From: JAWPMV01 sp038527215
GTDB taxonomy: Bacteria; Bacteroidota; Bacteroidia; J057
Assembly (NCBI GenBank): GCA_038527215.1
Contig: JBCBGC010000023.1
Span: 8,825 to 72,824, forward strand
Length of the DNA: 64,000 nucleotides
Direction: 5' to 3'
Position 1 is the first letter of the stretch; each line of letters starts with the position of its first letter. Made by a program: the position numbers and the translations under genes. Positions 26,579 to 35,645 of the stretch are shown piece by piece. The notes below the pieces were generated by a model that was given only the letters and a program-made list of their open reading frames with translations, did not search any database and was not told the origin of the DNA.

Positions 26579-28852
26579 CTAAGGTCTACTCATAGAGTAG
26601 GGATAATGCTCCACCGCGGTACCGCGATCTTTCTGAGGACTTTTGCCCATTTTCATCCGCAAGCTACCGCCTTTCATGATATCCTCATGACGAAGGTAGG
26701 TATGTTCCCAGTTTTTTCCATGCAGTTCGGCGGATTGGATATAGGGTGCATCTACCATATTGTCCTCTGCCGTGATAGAAAACTGCTTTTGATTGGGTAA
26801 ATGCAAAATCACTTCTTCAAAAAGCGGAGAGCCCATGACATATTCATCTGTACCTGGGCACACCGGGTAAAAGCCCAACGCAGAGAAAACATACCAGGCA
26901 GAGGTCTGACCGTTGTCTTCGTCCCCACAATAGCCGTCGGGGGTAGGTTGATATAGCTTGGTCAATACTTCCCGGGCGTGGTACTGGCTTTTCCAGGGTT
27001 GTCCTGCATAGTTGTAGAGGTAGATCATGTGCTGAATGGGCTGGTTGCCGTGGGCGTAGTTCCCCATGCCAGCAATCTGCATTTCCCGGATTTCGTGGAT
27101 GACAAAACCATAGTAGGAATAATCGAAAATGGGGGGTACCAGAAAGACAGAATCCAGCTTTTGGGCAAAAGCCTTTTCGCCCCCCATCAACGCTATCAGA
27201 CCCGCCACATCATGGAAGACGCTCCAGGTATAGTGCCAGCTATTGCCTTCCGTAAAAGCATCTCCCCACTTGAAGGGGTTAAAGGGAGCCTGAAATTTTC
27301 CATCCTCATTTTTGCCGCGCATCAAGCCGCTTTCCGCATCGTAGAGGTTCTTATAATTCTGAGCTCTTTGGGCAAAAAGGTCAATCTCCTTTTGAGGTCG
27401 CTTCAGGGCTTTGGCCATCTGCCAGATGCAGAAGTCCGCATAGGCATATTCCAGGGTGCGGGCCGCATTCTCGCGGATATCCACATCGTATGGGACGTAG
27501 CCCAGCTCATTGTAGTATTCCGCCCCATAACGCCCGACGGAGTTGACCGGGCCTTTTCCTTCGGTATTGTGGAGGACCGCCTCATACAGGGTCTGCGTGG
27601 CTTCCCCGGTCTGACCTTTCATAAAGGCATCTGCTATCAAGGAGGCGGAATTGGAACCAATCATGCAGTCCCGATGACCAGGAGAAGCCCATTCCGGCAG
27701 CCAGCCAGATTCCCGGTAGGTATTGGCCAGCCCTTTCATGATTTGCTCATTCATCTCCGGGTACATCAGGGCAAAGAAGGGAAATACCGCTCTGAAGGTG
27801 TCCCAGAAACCATTATCGGTAAACATATATCCGGGCTTGACCTCTCCATTGTAGGGACTGTAATGCACGAGGTCGCCCGCCTGATTGTATTCATAAAATT
27901 TGCGGGGAAAAAGCAGCATGCGGTACAGACAAGAATAAAAGGTCTGCTGATGACTCAGCTGTCCGCCTTTAACTTCGATCCTGCCTAGTTCTTCATTCCA
28001 AAGCCGCTTGCCTTCTGCCTTGATTTCTTCAAAGCTGCGTTTCCCAATCTCTCGGTCCAGGTTCAGCTGGGCTTGCTCGGGACTGATAAATGAGGAGGCG
28101 ATGGATACATGGACTTGTTCTCCTCTTTCAGTCAGAAAGCCAATGATGGCTCCAACGTGTTTGCCTTCGGCTTCCAACTGTCCTTTGTACAGAGAATCCT
28201 CCGCCCAGGTATGAGAGACCACGAAATCCTTGTCAAACTCAGCGACGAAGTAGTTGTGGAAATTGGCGGGTACACCGCCGTTATTGTTACGGCAGTAGCC
28301 GATGATCTTGCGTTCCTTGGGGAGAATTTTCACCATCGAACCTTTGAACCAGGCATCCAGCACGATATAGGCTTGCTCGCTTTCCGGAAAGGTAAAGCGC
28401 ATCTTCACCGCCCGGTCCGTAGGGGTCATTTCTGCCGTGATATCATAGTCAGCTAAATATACCTGATAGTGATGGGGCAGGACCGTTTCAGCTTTATGGG
28501 AAAACCAACTGGCTCGCTCCTTCTCTCTGAAGGCCATTTTCCCGGTCATGGGCATGATGGAAAAAGCTGCGTAATCATTGATCCAGGGGCTGGGTTGGTG
28601 GGTTTGCCGAAAGCCATTGATTTGGTAATCGTCATAGCCGTATAACCAGCCATTGCCCATTTCACCGGTCTGAGGGGTCCAGAAATTCATGCCCCAGGGG
28701 CGGGCGATCGCCGGATAGGTATTGCCATTGGACAGGCTATGTTCAGAGTCGCTGCCCATCAGGGGATTGACCAGGGCGGTATAGTCAGGAGATTGGGCGG
28801 CCAAATAAAAACTGGCCAGCAGGCCAAAAGTGAAAAGCAAAACGGAACGCAT
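26579..28852 (-). CDS. GH92-family alpha-mannosidase, exported
   Basis: 757 aa with a signal peptide (MRSVLLFTFGLLASFYLAAQS). The N-terminal beta-sandwich begins VNPLMGSDSEHSLSNGNTYP (the GH92 opening). The (alpha/alpha)6 catalytic domain has MFTDNGFWDTFRAVFP, SGWLPEWASPGHRDCMIGSN, GNSWHYTWSVFHD, HGNQPIQHMIYLYN, and the catalytic-base region GDEDNGQTSAWYVFSALGFY. The family comprises Ca2+-dependent inverting exo-alpha-mannosidases, mostly alpha-1,2, acting on N-glycans and mannans. A periplasmic or surface location is inferred. There is no SusCD pair alongside. Confidence 0.95.
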   Translation of the reverse strand: MRSVLLFTFGLLASFYLAAQSPDYTALVNPLMGSDSEHSLSNGNTYPAIARPWGMNFWTPQTGEMGNGWLYGYDDYQINGFRQTHQPSPWINDYAAFSIMPMTGKMAFREKERASWFSHKAETVLPHHYQVYLADYDITAEMTPTDRAVKMRFTFPESEQAYIVLDAWFKGSMVKILPKERKIIGYCRNNNGGVPANFHNYFVAEFDKDFVVSHTWAEDSLYKGQLEAEGKHVGAIIGFLTERGEQVHVSIASSFISPEQAQLNLDREIGKRSFEEIKAEGKRLWNEELGRIEVKGGQLSHQQTFYSCLYRMLLFPRKFYEYNQAGDLVHYSPYNGEVKPGYMFTDNGFWDTFRAVFPFFALMYPEMNEQIMKGLANTYRESGWLPEWASPGHRDCMIGSNSASLIADAFMKGQTGEATQTLYEAVLHNTEGKGPVNSVGRYGAEYYNELGYVPYDVDIRENAARTLEYAYADFCIWQMAKALKRPQKEIDLFAQRAQNYKNLYDAESGLMRGKNEDGKFQAPFNPFKWGDAFTEGNSWHYTWSVFHDVAGLIALMGGEKAFAQKLDSVFLVPPIFDYSYYGFVIHEIREMQIAGMGNYAHGNQPIQHMIYLYNYAGQPWKSQYHAREVLTKLYQPTPDGYCGDEDNGQTSAWYVFSALGFYPVCPGTDEYVMGSPLFEEVILHLPNQKQFSITAEDNMVDAPYIQSAELHGKNWEHTYLRHEDIMKGGSLRMKMGKSPQKDRGTAVEHYPYSMSRP

Positions 28853-29225
28853 AGCAGAGTAGATTTAATCCCTGAAGGTAAAATTTTATCCCACCTTCAG
28901 CCAATTTCCCCTATTTCCTGCTGAAGCAAAACCGAATCCTTGGACATAAAGGACCGTTTTTTACACGACGAAACCTACCCTCAGGGGAGGGCAGGTCAAC
29001 GTACTCCATACTTACAATGTTCCACAATTCGATTAGCGATTCGCCCTGAAAAGGGTCGCTTGCCGGATGGCAGGCTTCCTGGAATGCTTGTTGGATAAGT
29101 TGGAGCTTACATCACACCTTTTACAGTCGGAAAAAACCCGGATGGGTAAGCCCCCTACTGACAAAATCCTCAGCAAGGATGCAGCAGATTGCTACAGGGG
29201 CCCGTTTTTTGGAAAACCCTCACCG
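28853..29225. other. Intergenic region between GH92 and the TIMP-like gene
   Basis: This is the divergent promoter region of two exported-protein genes. No exact TAnnTTTG box with a TTG at proper spacing was found on either strand. An in-frame extension of the plus-strand gene back to 29067 exists but lacks a signal peptide at its start. No gene is seen. Confidence 0.4.
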
Positions 29226-29942
29226 ATGAAACAGCTATACCCCTATCTACTGACGATCTTGATTGTTGCTTCCACGAGCCCCTTTTCTCTGGCCTGTTCC
29301 TGCTGGGGAGAACCGCAGTTTATGTTGACCGGTGCTACCATGGAGGTGATCGTCTGTGTAGAAAAACGCTCAGATGTCCACCATGGCATGCGTGTCAAAG
29401 TCCTGGACGTATTGAAAGGACAAGTAAGTGGCGATAACCTAACTGTCTGGGGCGATCCGGGTCATTTTTGCCGCCCCTATGCCAAGGGATTTAAGGTAGG
29501 CAAGCGCTACATCATGGCCCTGTCCGTTACAGGCGGCTATTACGAAAATGAGCAAGCAGGAGACTACGAAATTTCGGTCTGTGGACAGCATTGGCTCGAA
29601 ATTGACGGGAATAAGGTAAAAGGTCCGATTGATGGGGAAAAAGAAAGCATGAACCTGGATGAATTTAAGGCTCTTTTTCCTGGAGGAGCTATCCAGACGA
29701 TCACGGTGGCCCTGGTAGGGGATCGGAAACTCCGATTCAGGATTCCAGGAATGAGCTTTACGGATGGAACCTACGCTCTTTTTAATATGGCAGGCCAGGA
29801 GGTGAGGGGAGAAGCCATCAAACCCAAAGACCCGGTCGAGGAGATCTGGGAAGTATCCTATGCCGGGCTGGCTGAAGGTATGTACGTGGTCCGGGTGATT
29901 CAGGGAAATCGTATGTATCACACAAAAATCCTCGTCCAGTAA
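29226..29942 (+). CDS. TIMP/NTR-like exported protein with T9SS sorting domain
   Basis: 238 aa from the ATG at 29226, chosen because it gives a signal peptide (MKQLYPYLLTILIVASTSPF) cleaved before CSC. The mature N-terminus CSCWGEPQ, then a strand pattern with VRVKVLDVLKG-like sequence, VTVWGDPGHFC-like spacing, FKVGKRYIMAL and a late Cys (ISVCGQHW), resembles bacterial members of the TIMP/netrin-module fold. The last 75 residues look like a T9SS domain (YALFNMAGQEV, LAEGMYVVRVIQGNRMYHTK). It is probably secreted by the T9SS. In animal TIMPs the N-terminal Cys chelates a protease zinc; whether that applies here is unknown. Confidence 0.72.
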   Translation: MKQLYPYLLTILIVASTSPFSLACSCWGEPQFMLTGATMEVIVCVEKRSDVHHGMRVKVLDVLKGQVSGDNLTVWGDPGHFCRPYAKGFKVGKRYIMALSVTGGYYENEQAGDYEISVCGQHWLEIDGNKVKGPIDGEKESMNLDEFKALFPGGAIQTITVALVGDRKLRFRIPGMSFTDGTYALFNMAGQEVRGEAIKPKDPVEEIWEVSYAGLAEGMYVVRVIQGNRMYHTKILVQ

Positions 29943-29958
29943 GCTTACCCACCTCCGG

Positions 29959-30552
29959 CTAGCGTCGGGGATATTGATTGGCTCTAATATTATCCTGGGC
30001 CAGCCGAGCCGTTTCGGCGATCCGCTTGGCACGGGTAGGCGGTCTTTTTGCATTAAAAATCCATTCCAGAATCCCTCTCCGGGTAGAAGGAGGAAAGGCC
30101 TCAAAGTATCTTCGGGCATCCGCATACTGGTCCAGGGCTTCCCCCAGGTCAGGAGGAATGATCAGCTGCTCTACTTCATCCAGGGCCGTCCAGGTGCCAC
30201 TTTGCTTGGCGTGCTCGATCATGGCCAGGCCAGCCGGGGCCATTTTCCCAGCTTCCAGGAGCCGCTGAATTTTTTCTTTGTTGACCTTGCTCCAATTGCT
30301 TTTGGGATTTCTTTGGGAAAAATACTGGAAGAAACTTTGTGCGTCTCGCTTATTGGGTTTACTATCGATCCAGCCAAAGCAGAGGGCTTCGTCCACCGCT
30401 TCCGGATAGTATACAGAAGAGATGCCGCTTTCCTTTTTGTAAATCACCAACCAGACACTAGCCACGGAATCATGATTAGCTGCTAACCATTTTCGCCAGG
30501 CTTTGGGGCTCTCGGCCTCTACGATGCGAACGCCATCTTCTCGGGTTTCCAT
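29959..30552 (-). CDS. YdeI/OmdA family protein
   Basis: 197 aa, typical length. Family landmarks are SPKAWRKWLAANHDS, VWLVIYKKESG, YPEAVDEALCFGWIDSKPNK, RNPKSNWSKVNKEKIQRL, GKMAPAGLAMIEHAK and PPSTRRGILEWIFNAKRPPTR. The relation to OmpD expression gave the family a name, but the biochemical role is unknown. It lies 6 bp downstream of the ATP-grasp gene, in the same operon. Confidence 0.9.
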   Translation of the reverse strand: METREDGVRIVEAESPKAWRKWLAANHDSVASVWLVIYKKESGISSVYYPEAVDEALCFGWIDSKPNKRDAQSFFQYFSQRNPKSNWSKVNKEKIQRLLEAGKMAPAGLAMIEHAKQSGTWTALDEVEQLIIPPDLGEALDQYADARRYFEAFPPSTRRGILEWIFNAKRPPTRAKRIAETARLAQDNIRANQYPRR

Positions 30553-30558
30553 AGGAGC

Positions 30559-31491
30559 CTAAGGATATTGTTTTTTGAGGGCTTTCCCTAAAAATGCCGC
30601 TACCCGTCCCAGACCATTAAAACGATTGCCTAAGCGGGCCTCGGCTTCCGAATTGTAGTTGGTATTGGTATTTACATCATAAAAATACCGCTGACCATCT
30701 GCTTCCTGCATGAATTCCATGCCAGCTACCTCTATGCCCTGGGCAGCCAGAAAAGCCTCACATTGTTTGATTTCGGGCAATTGGAAATCCTCCAGGATTT
30801 CGAAGCCGGGACTACTACGATCAGGCTGATCGAGGGCACAGCCATCTGCCGGGCACAATTCAAAACTGCCGCCGGTATGGACCCGCACGGCATAATAAAA
30901 TCTGCCCTCGATGAACTCCATGCGGGTAACCGTCTGATCAGGGGTCTGCAAATATTGTTGCACCAGGAAGAGTCCATCCTGGCTCAGAGAAGCCAGATCA
31001 GACCTTTCGAGAAAGGCTTCCCAGGCCTTAGCTTCCTGAAATAAATCTACGCCCAGGCCTTTGCCCCCCCGATTCGGTTTCAGAATGAAGGGGAAGCCCA
31101 TTTGTTGGGCGGCCTTAGCTAAGCCTTTTTTTTCCAATGCTACCAGGGTACGGGGCACCCTCAAACCAACTTGTTGCATAGCGGCATACTGCTCCGTCTT
31201 GCGCAGCTCCAATTGCAAGGCCCGGCGTCCGTTGATCACCCGGCGGCCATGCTGCTCCAACCAGCTCAGGACCGCTGCGGCCAGGTCCACAGCATGGGCA
31301 TGTCCTCGGCTGTGGGCGGAAGCACTCATTTTGTTGAAGAAAATCCCCTCGGGCGGCTTCTGGGTAATGTCCACTTGTCCGGAAGCCAGATTCCAGGGCC
31401 GGAAAGGAAGTTCAGCCCGATCCAGCGCCTCGGCCAGGGCTTGCATCCATTCCTCATTTTCATACAAAACATGGATGGCAGGGGAAGACAT
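30559..31491 (-). CDS. RimK-like ATP-grasp ligase
   Basis: 310 aa from the ATG at 31491 (MSSPAIHVLYENEE); the upstream in-frame extension is basic and unconserved. The pre-ATP-grasp domain holds GIFFNKMSASAHSRGHAHAV. The ATP-grasp domain (about 105-305) has PFILKPNRGGKGLGVDLF (nucleotide-binding Lys and Gly loop), LFLVQQYLQTPDQTVTRMEF, and the metal site YFYDVNTNTNYNSEAE. RimK-like enzymes join a carboxylate to an amine; the substrate is unknown. It is co-transcribed with the YdeI gene and divergent from the LytTR gene. Confidence 0.88.
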   Translation of the reverse strand: MSSPAIHVLYENEEWMQALAEALDRAELPFRPWNLASGQVDITQKPPEGIFFNKMSASAHSRGHAHAVDLAAAVLSWLEQHGRRVINGRRALQLELRKTEQYAAMQQVGLRVPRTLVALEKKGLAKAAQQMGFPFILKPNRGGKGLGVDLFQEAKAWEAFLERSDLASLSQDGLFLVQQYLQTPDQTVTRMEFIEGRFYYAVRVHTGGSFELCPADGCALDQPDRSSPGFEILEDFQLPEIKQCEAFLAAQGIEVAGMEFMQEADGQRYFYDVNTNTNYNSEAEARLGNRFNGLGRVAAFLGKALKKQYP

Positions 31492-31673
31492 AAGCTTAGG
31501 ATTAAGGATGGTGCGGAAAGATAGGAGATTTTTTTGTCCTGAACCTGCTAAGCGCGTTAATCGGCTTGGCCTGAAGCGCAACCGGTCGGAGCCTGGAATA
31601 GGCATTTTTATTGACTTCCTCAGGGCTTTTCCCCAACTTCCGCTACATGTCACAAGAAAATCCTACCGCTTCC

Positions 31674-32414
31674 ATGAAAGCCATCATCATAGACGACGTC
31701 CCCCAGGCCCGGAAAAGTTTGAAAGCTGATTTAGATACCTACTGCCCTGATATTGAGGTGATAGGGGAAGCGGATGGCGTGGTCAGTGGCGCCAAGCTGT
31801 TACGGGAGAAAAAACCAGATGTCCTTTTCCTGGATATTCACCTCAATGACGGGACGGGCTTTGACATCCTGGAGATTCTGGGCGGGGTGGATTATGGGGT
31901 GATTTTCACCACTGCCTCAGACGAGCATGCCATTCGGGCCTTTCGTTTTTCGGCCATTGATTACCTCCTGAAACCCGTGGACCCGGACGAATTGGTAGAA
32001 GCAGTAGCCAAAGCCAAGCAAAGCATAGGGACCGAACAGGCCCAGGTGGAGACCCTCCTGGAGACCGTCAAAAAGAAAGATCAGCCCCTCACCCGACTAG
32101 CTCTGAATACCCTGGAAAAAATCCATGTGGTACAACTGCCCGATATTGTGCGCCTGGAATCCAGCGCCAATTACACCATTTTTCACTTTAAGGATAAACG
32201 GCAACTCCTGGTAACCAAAACCCTCAAGGAATACGATCAGTTGTTGAACAACTATGGGTTTATCCGGGTGCATCAGTCCCACCTCATCAACCGGCAGATG
32301 ATTAAGGAGTTCGTCAAAATAGATGGGGGCTATCTGGTGATGACCGACGGTACCGAAGTGCCGGTTTCCAGCCGGAAGCGTGCCTCCGTCATGCAGATGA
32401 TCAGTGATTTATAG
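31674..32414 (+). CDS. LytTR-family response regulator (orphan)
   Basis: 246 aa from the ATG at 31674 (MKAIIIDDVPQARK); M at 31647 is an alternative start. The receiver domain (1-120) has D7/D8, phosphoacceptor D54 (LFLDIHLNDGTGF) and Lys in DYLLKPVDPDEL. The LytTR DNA-binding domain (about 145-246) contains IVRLESSANYTIFHF, FIRVHQSHLINRQMI and VPVSSRKRASVMQ. No LytS-type kinase is adjacent, so the partner must be elsewhere. It is convergent with the next gene, the stops overlapping by 6 bp. Confidence 0.94.
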   Translation: MKAIIIDDVPQARKSLKADLDTYCPDIEVIGEADGVVSGAKLLREKKPDVLFLDIHLNDGTGFDILEILGGVDYGVIFTTASDEHAIRAFRFSAIDYLLKPVDPDELVEAVAKAKQSIGTEQAQVETLLETVKKKDQPLTRLALNTLEKIHVVQLPDIVRLESSANYTIFHFKDKRQLLVTKTLKEYDQLLNNYGFIRVHQSHLINRQMIKEFVKIDGGYLVMTDGTEVPVSSRKRASVMQMISDL

Positions 32415-32996
32415 ACGCACCAAATTCAATTGCCCTCCTTCGTAGCGATACAGGATCGACTCAGGTTTCAAAGCCTCCTGGTGGGGCGTGCCGGGATGCA
32501 GAAAAACCGGTCCTACAAAGCGAAATTCCCAGAGTTTGCCGTCTGTGATAATGCGGACAAAGGGCGTGATGGGCTCGGGAAATCCCAGTTCTGCGTTGGC
32601 CACTGGTAATTCGCCGACGGTTCTCAGGCTATCTCCGTCCCAGGTATGAATCCATACCCCCATTTCTTCGCCATGTTGATAAGGAGTCAGCATGACCAGG
32701 GGGGAAGTACGGCGAGGCAGCCGGAAAAAGCTGATGGGAGGGGCCGGTCTTTTTTCTCCAACGGCTAGGACCAGTCTTTGCACTTCATCCTGTTGATGCA
32801 TTTCCCAGAAATAGTTTCCTTCTTCCTCACCAAAATGTAGGATTTGATGTTCTCCAGGGATGAAACTCAACATGCTGGCTCCGCCGGACCGATCTTGCAT
32901 AGCCGATGGGATGCGTACATTTTCAAAGGCCGAGACCTGGGCAGTTAAGGAGGTGGAAAGGCTGGAAGCGAGGATAAGAACAAGCAAAGGCTTCAT
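32409..32996 (-). CDS. Exported protein of unknown function
   Basis: 195 aa with a signal peptide (MKPLLVLILASSLSTSLTAQ). The remainder is beta-rich (WEMHQQDEVQRLVLAV, GVWIHTWDGDSLRTV, WEFRFVGPVFLHPG) with no recognised motif and no T9SS tail. It ends against the LytTR gene with a 6-bp overlap. Its promoter region faces the sialate esterase-like gene. Confidence 0.72.
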   Translation of the reverse strand: MKPLLVLILASSLSTSLTAQVSAFENVRIPSAMQDRSGGASMLSFIPGEHQILHFGEEEGNYFWEMHQQDEVQRLVLAVGEKRPAPPISFFRLPRRTSPLVMLTPYQHGEEMGVWIHTWDGDSLRTVGELPVANAELGFPEPITPFVRIITDGKLWEFRFVGPVFLHPGTPHQEALKPESILYRYEGGQLNLVRL

Positions 32997-33117
32997 AACT
33001 GGAGATTATCAACTTTTTCTGCCTAAAAATAAAGGAAAATAGTGGTTGAAAAAGGACAAAGGAGGGAATTGTTTAGCATCTTTTCCTGTGTGCTTACGGG
33101 TAAAAAGGGGGAATTTG

Positions 33118-33125
33118 TACCTTTG
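33118..33125 (+). promoter_or_regulatory. Putative -7 element of the sialate esterase-like gene
   Basis: TACCTTTG is an exact match to TAnnTTTG, 38 bp before the start codon, which predicts a leader of about 30 nt. No TTG lies 19-21 bp upstream. Confidence 0.45.
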
Positions 33126-33163
33126 GTCCGAAAAAGCTGCCTTTAAGCGAAACCTGAGCTACT

Positions 33164-35302
33164 ATGCGCTACCTTTTGATCTGCCTGCTGGGCCTTTTGG
33201 GAACCCTAATCCCAGCCCAGGCGAAGGTCTCTTTACCCTCGATCTTTTCGAATGGCATGGTCTTGCAACAGCAAGCCTATGTGTCTATCTGGGGCCGGGC
33301 CCAGCCCGGTGAAGCAGTAGAGGTACTGGCCAGTTGGGAAGCCTTTAGCCTGACGACCTATGCCGATACCAAAGGGAAATGGTTGGTGCAGATCCCGACC
33401 CCCAAAGCAGGTGGCCCTTTTACCCTCTCTATTCGCGGCCAGAACACCATCGTCCTGCGGGATATCTGGATCGGGGAAGTCTGGATTGCCTCAGGGCAGT
33501 CCAACATGGAATGGCCCCTGGCCCAGTGTGCAGAAGGGCCTCGAGAGATCGCCAGGGCCAAAGCGCCCTTATTGCGCTTTTTCCAGGTGGAACATGCCTT
33601 TTCCTCAACCCCGCGCTTTGATGCCAAGGGGCAGTGGCGGTCCATCGACCCTCGTACGGCCCTTAATGTGAGTGGGGTAGGCTATTTTTTCGCTCAGGCC
33701 TTGCAGGCGAGCCTGAAAGTCCCTATTGGGATTGTGCAAGCTACCTGGGGCGGCACGCCGGTGGAAGCCTGGACGGACCGGGATGCCATGGAAAGCGATC
33801 CCGCTTTCCGCAAACTCCTCAATGATTTTGATGCTTCGCTGCGCCGCTATCGGGAAAACCCCGCCTTGAAGGATCCCATCAACCAACTAGCGCCCGGAAG
33901 CCTCTACAATGGCATGATTGCGCCCCTGGTGCCTTATGCCTGTCGGGGGGTTATTTGGTATCAGGGCGAGGCCAATACCAAGGATCCGGAGGCCTATGCA
34001 GACTTTTTCCCCGCCCTCATCAAGAACTGGAGAACGGCCTGGAAACAACCGATGCCCTTTTATTTTGTCCAACTGGCTCCCTTCCGCTATGCTGGAGCCC
34101 GGGTTGGGGTAGGGGTGAGAGAATCTCAGCGCCAAAGCCTCAGCGTGCCGCAAACCGGCATGGTGGTAAGCATGGATGTGGGCAATGTGGAGGACATTCA
34201 CCCTCGCCGTAAAAAACCTATTGGCCTGCGCTTGGCCGATCTGGCCTTGCACCGCCAATATGGAAAGGAAGACCGTCCGCTTTCCGGTCCGCTTTACCAG
34301 GGCTTTAAGGTAGAAGGAAATCGCCTGCGCTTAAGTTTTGCGCATGCCGAAGCCGGCTTGAAAATCGTAAAAGGCGGCACGGCTCGATTTGAAGTGGCCG
34401 GAGCAAACCGGGCTTTTTTTCCCGCTAAGGTATCCATCGATAAAAATGAATTGATTCTGAGCCATCCTCAAGTCCCTGTGCCGGTGGCTGCTCGATATGG
34501 CTTTGAAGATACAGCCACAGCCGTGTTGTTCAATCAACAGGACTTGCCGGCCTCTTCTTTCCGGACAGATGACTGGCCGATTTTTTACCAGAAACCCCTC
34601 ATAAGATCCCGTTACGTCAAAGCCCGCAAGCAATACGAAGTAAGAATCGATTGGACCGGAGATCAGGATGCCGAAATTCGGTATACCCTGGATGGAAGCA
34701 TGCCGGAACAGCGGGCGCAACTTTATGAGGGTCCTTTTTTCCTGGATGATCCGGTGGTGATACAGGCCAGACCTTTCCGCCGGGGAGAGAAACCAGACTG
34801 GGTGGTCAGGCAGCAACTGGTTTTTCATGCGGGTATGTTGGTTACCATGGAAAAAATGGCCCCTGGCCATCCGCAATATCCAGCCGTGAGCCAGCAAGTG
34901 TTGTTAGATGGGCAACTGGGTTCTACGGATTTTACAGATCGAACCTGGGTAGGCTATCGGCAAAAGGAGGTAGAATTTGTGATTGATCTGGAAGGCAAAA
35001 GAGAAATCCAGGAAACCCAGCTGCGTTTCTTGCGTGAACAAGGGGCCTGGATATTTGTGCCTAAAAACATTGAGGTCACTGGCTCTAAAAATGGCAAACG
35101 CTTTAAAAAGCCCAGCACTTTTGCTTTCGATCCTTTATCCCAGCAAGCCGGTCGTAAGGTGGTCGAAGTGGATATGCCGGTTAAAGGAGGAAAAGTCCGG
35201 TACATAAAAATCCGGGTGCAAGGCTGGGCAGAGATTCCGGCCTTTCATCCGGGCAAAGGGGCGGTTCCCTGGATCTTCATGGACGAAATTCTCCTTCGCT
35301 AA
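33164..35302 (+). CDS. Sialate O-acetylesterase-like (SASA) protein with C-terminal accessory domains
   Basis: 712 aa with a signal peptide (residues 1-20). The N-terminal beta domain (21-100: LPSIFSNGMVLQQ) and SGNH/SASA hydrolase carry S113 in IASGQSNMEWPL, GTPVEAW, VIWYQGEANT and a distal Asp/His block near VGNVEDIHPRRK. From about 490 there is a chitobiase C-terminal-like segment (AEIRYTLDGSMPEQRAQLYE). From about 570 a discoidin (F5/8-C-like) module runs to the end (VRYIKIRVQGWAEIP). It removes O-acetyl groups from sialic acid or other glycans. The extra modules probably bind carbohydrate. Confidence 0.93.
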   Translation: MRYLLICLLGLLGTLIPAQAKVSLPSIFSNGMVLQQQAYVSIWGRAQPGEAVEVLASWEAFSLTTYADTKGKWLVQIPTPKAGGPFTLSIRGQNTIVLRDIWIGEVWIASGQSNMEWPLAQCAEGPREIARAKAPLLRFFQVEHAFSSTPRFDAKGQWRSIDPRTALNVSGVGYFFAQALQASLKVPIGIVQATWGGTPVEAWTDRDAMESDPAFRKLLNDFDASLRRYRENPALKDPINQLAPGSLYNGMIAPLVPYACRGVIWYQGEANTKDPEAYADFFPALIKNWRTAWKQPMPFYFVQLAPFRYAGARVGVGVRESQRQSLSVPQTGMVVSMDVGNVEDIHPRRKKPIGLRLADLALHRQYGKEDRPLSGPLYQGFKVEGNRLRLSFAHAEAGLKIVKGGTARFEVAGANRAFFPAKVSIDKNELILSHPQVPVPVAARYGFEDTATAVLFNQQDLPASSFRTDDWPIFYQKPLIRSRYVKARKQYEVRIDWTGDQDAEIRYTLDGSMPEQRAQLYEGPFFLDDPVVIQARPFRRGEKPDWVVRQQLVFHAGMLVTMEKMAPGHPQYPAVSQQVLLDGQLGSTDFTDRTWVGYRQKEVEFVIDLEGKREIQETQLRFLREQGAWIFVPKNIEVTGSKNGKRFKKPSTFAFDPLSQQAGRKVVEVDMPVKGGKVRYIKIRVQGWAEIPAFHPGKGAVPWIFMDEILLR

Positions 35303-35645
35303 CCCTGCTATGCTTGGCTCAATTCTTCAATTTCTGAAGAAAGGGAAGGTATGGTATTTCTTTCGTTACTTGTAGAGAACATACACCATATCTGATCCGC
35401 TATGCAGCTCAGATTGGAAAACGTAGGAATGGAAAGTCATTTTCTAATTTGGGAAAATGTACCAAAGTAACATTCTGAACGTTTGAAATAAGTACCTGAG
35501 GGTCTCCTTTTAGGAAGATTCTAAGGGTTTCCCTTCCGACCAGTTTTCTCCCTGGTAGATAGGTCATTTGGGGAATATCTCTTTATCTTATGGCTTTGGA
35601 GGCTACCCAGGGGTAGCCTCTTATTTTTTTAAGATAGCCAGGCGT
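35303..35645. other. Intergenic region ending in a strong plus-strand terminator
   Basis: No ORF. About 300 bp of unassigned sequence lies between the esterase stop and a terminator at 35599. It is either a long 3' UTR or holds a short non-coding transcript. No consensus promoter with correct spacing was found inside. Confidence 0.4.
35599..35630 (+). terminator. Intrinsic terminator
   Basis: The 10-bp stem GAGGCTACCC (35599-35608) with GGGTAGCCTC (35611-35620) is followed by TTATTTTTTT. It lies about 300 bp past the esterase stop. On the minus strand the same hairpin follows the aldo/keto reductase stop but has no T-run there. Confidence 0.88.

Noticed and set aside
26978..27988. 336-codon plus-strand frame opposite the GH92 gene
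   Set aside because: It lies wholly within the well-supported GH92 coding sequence on the other strand and has no family motif; it is a codon-bias shadow.
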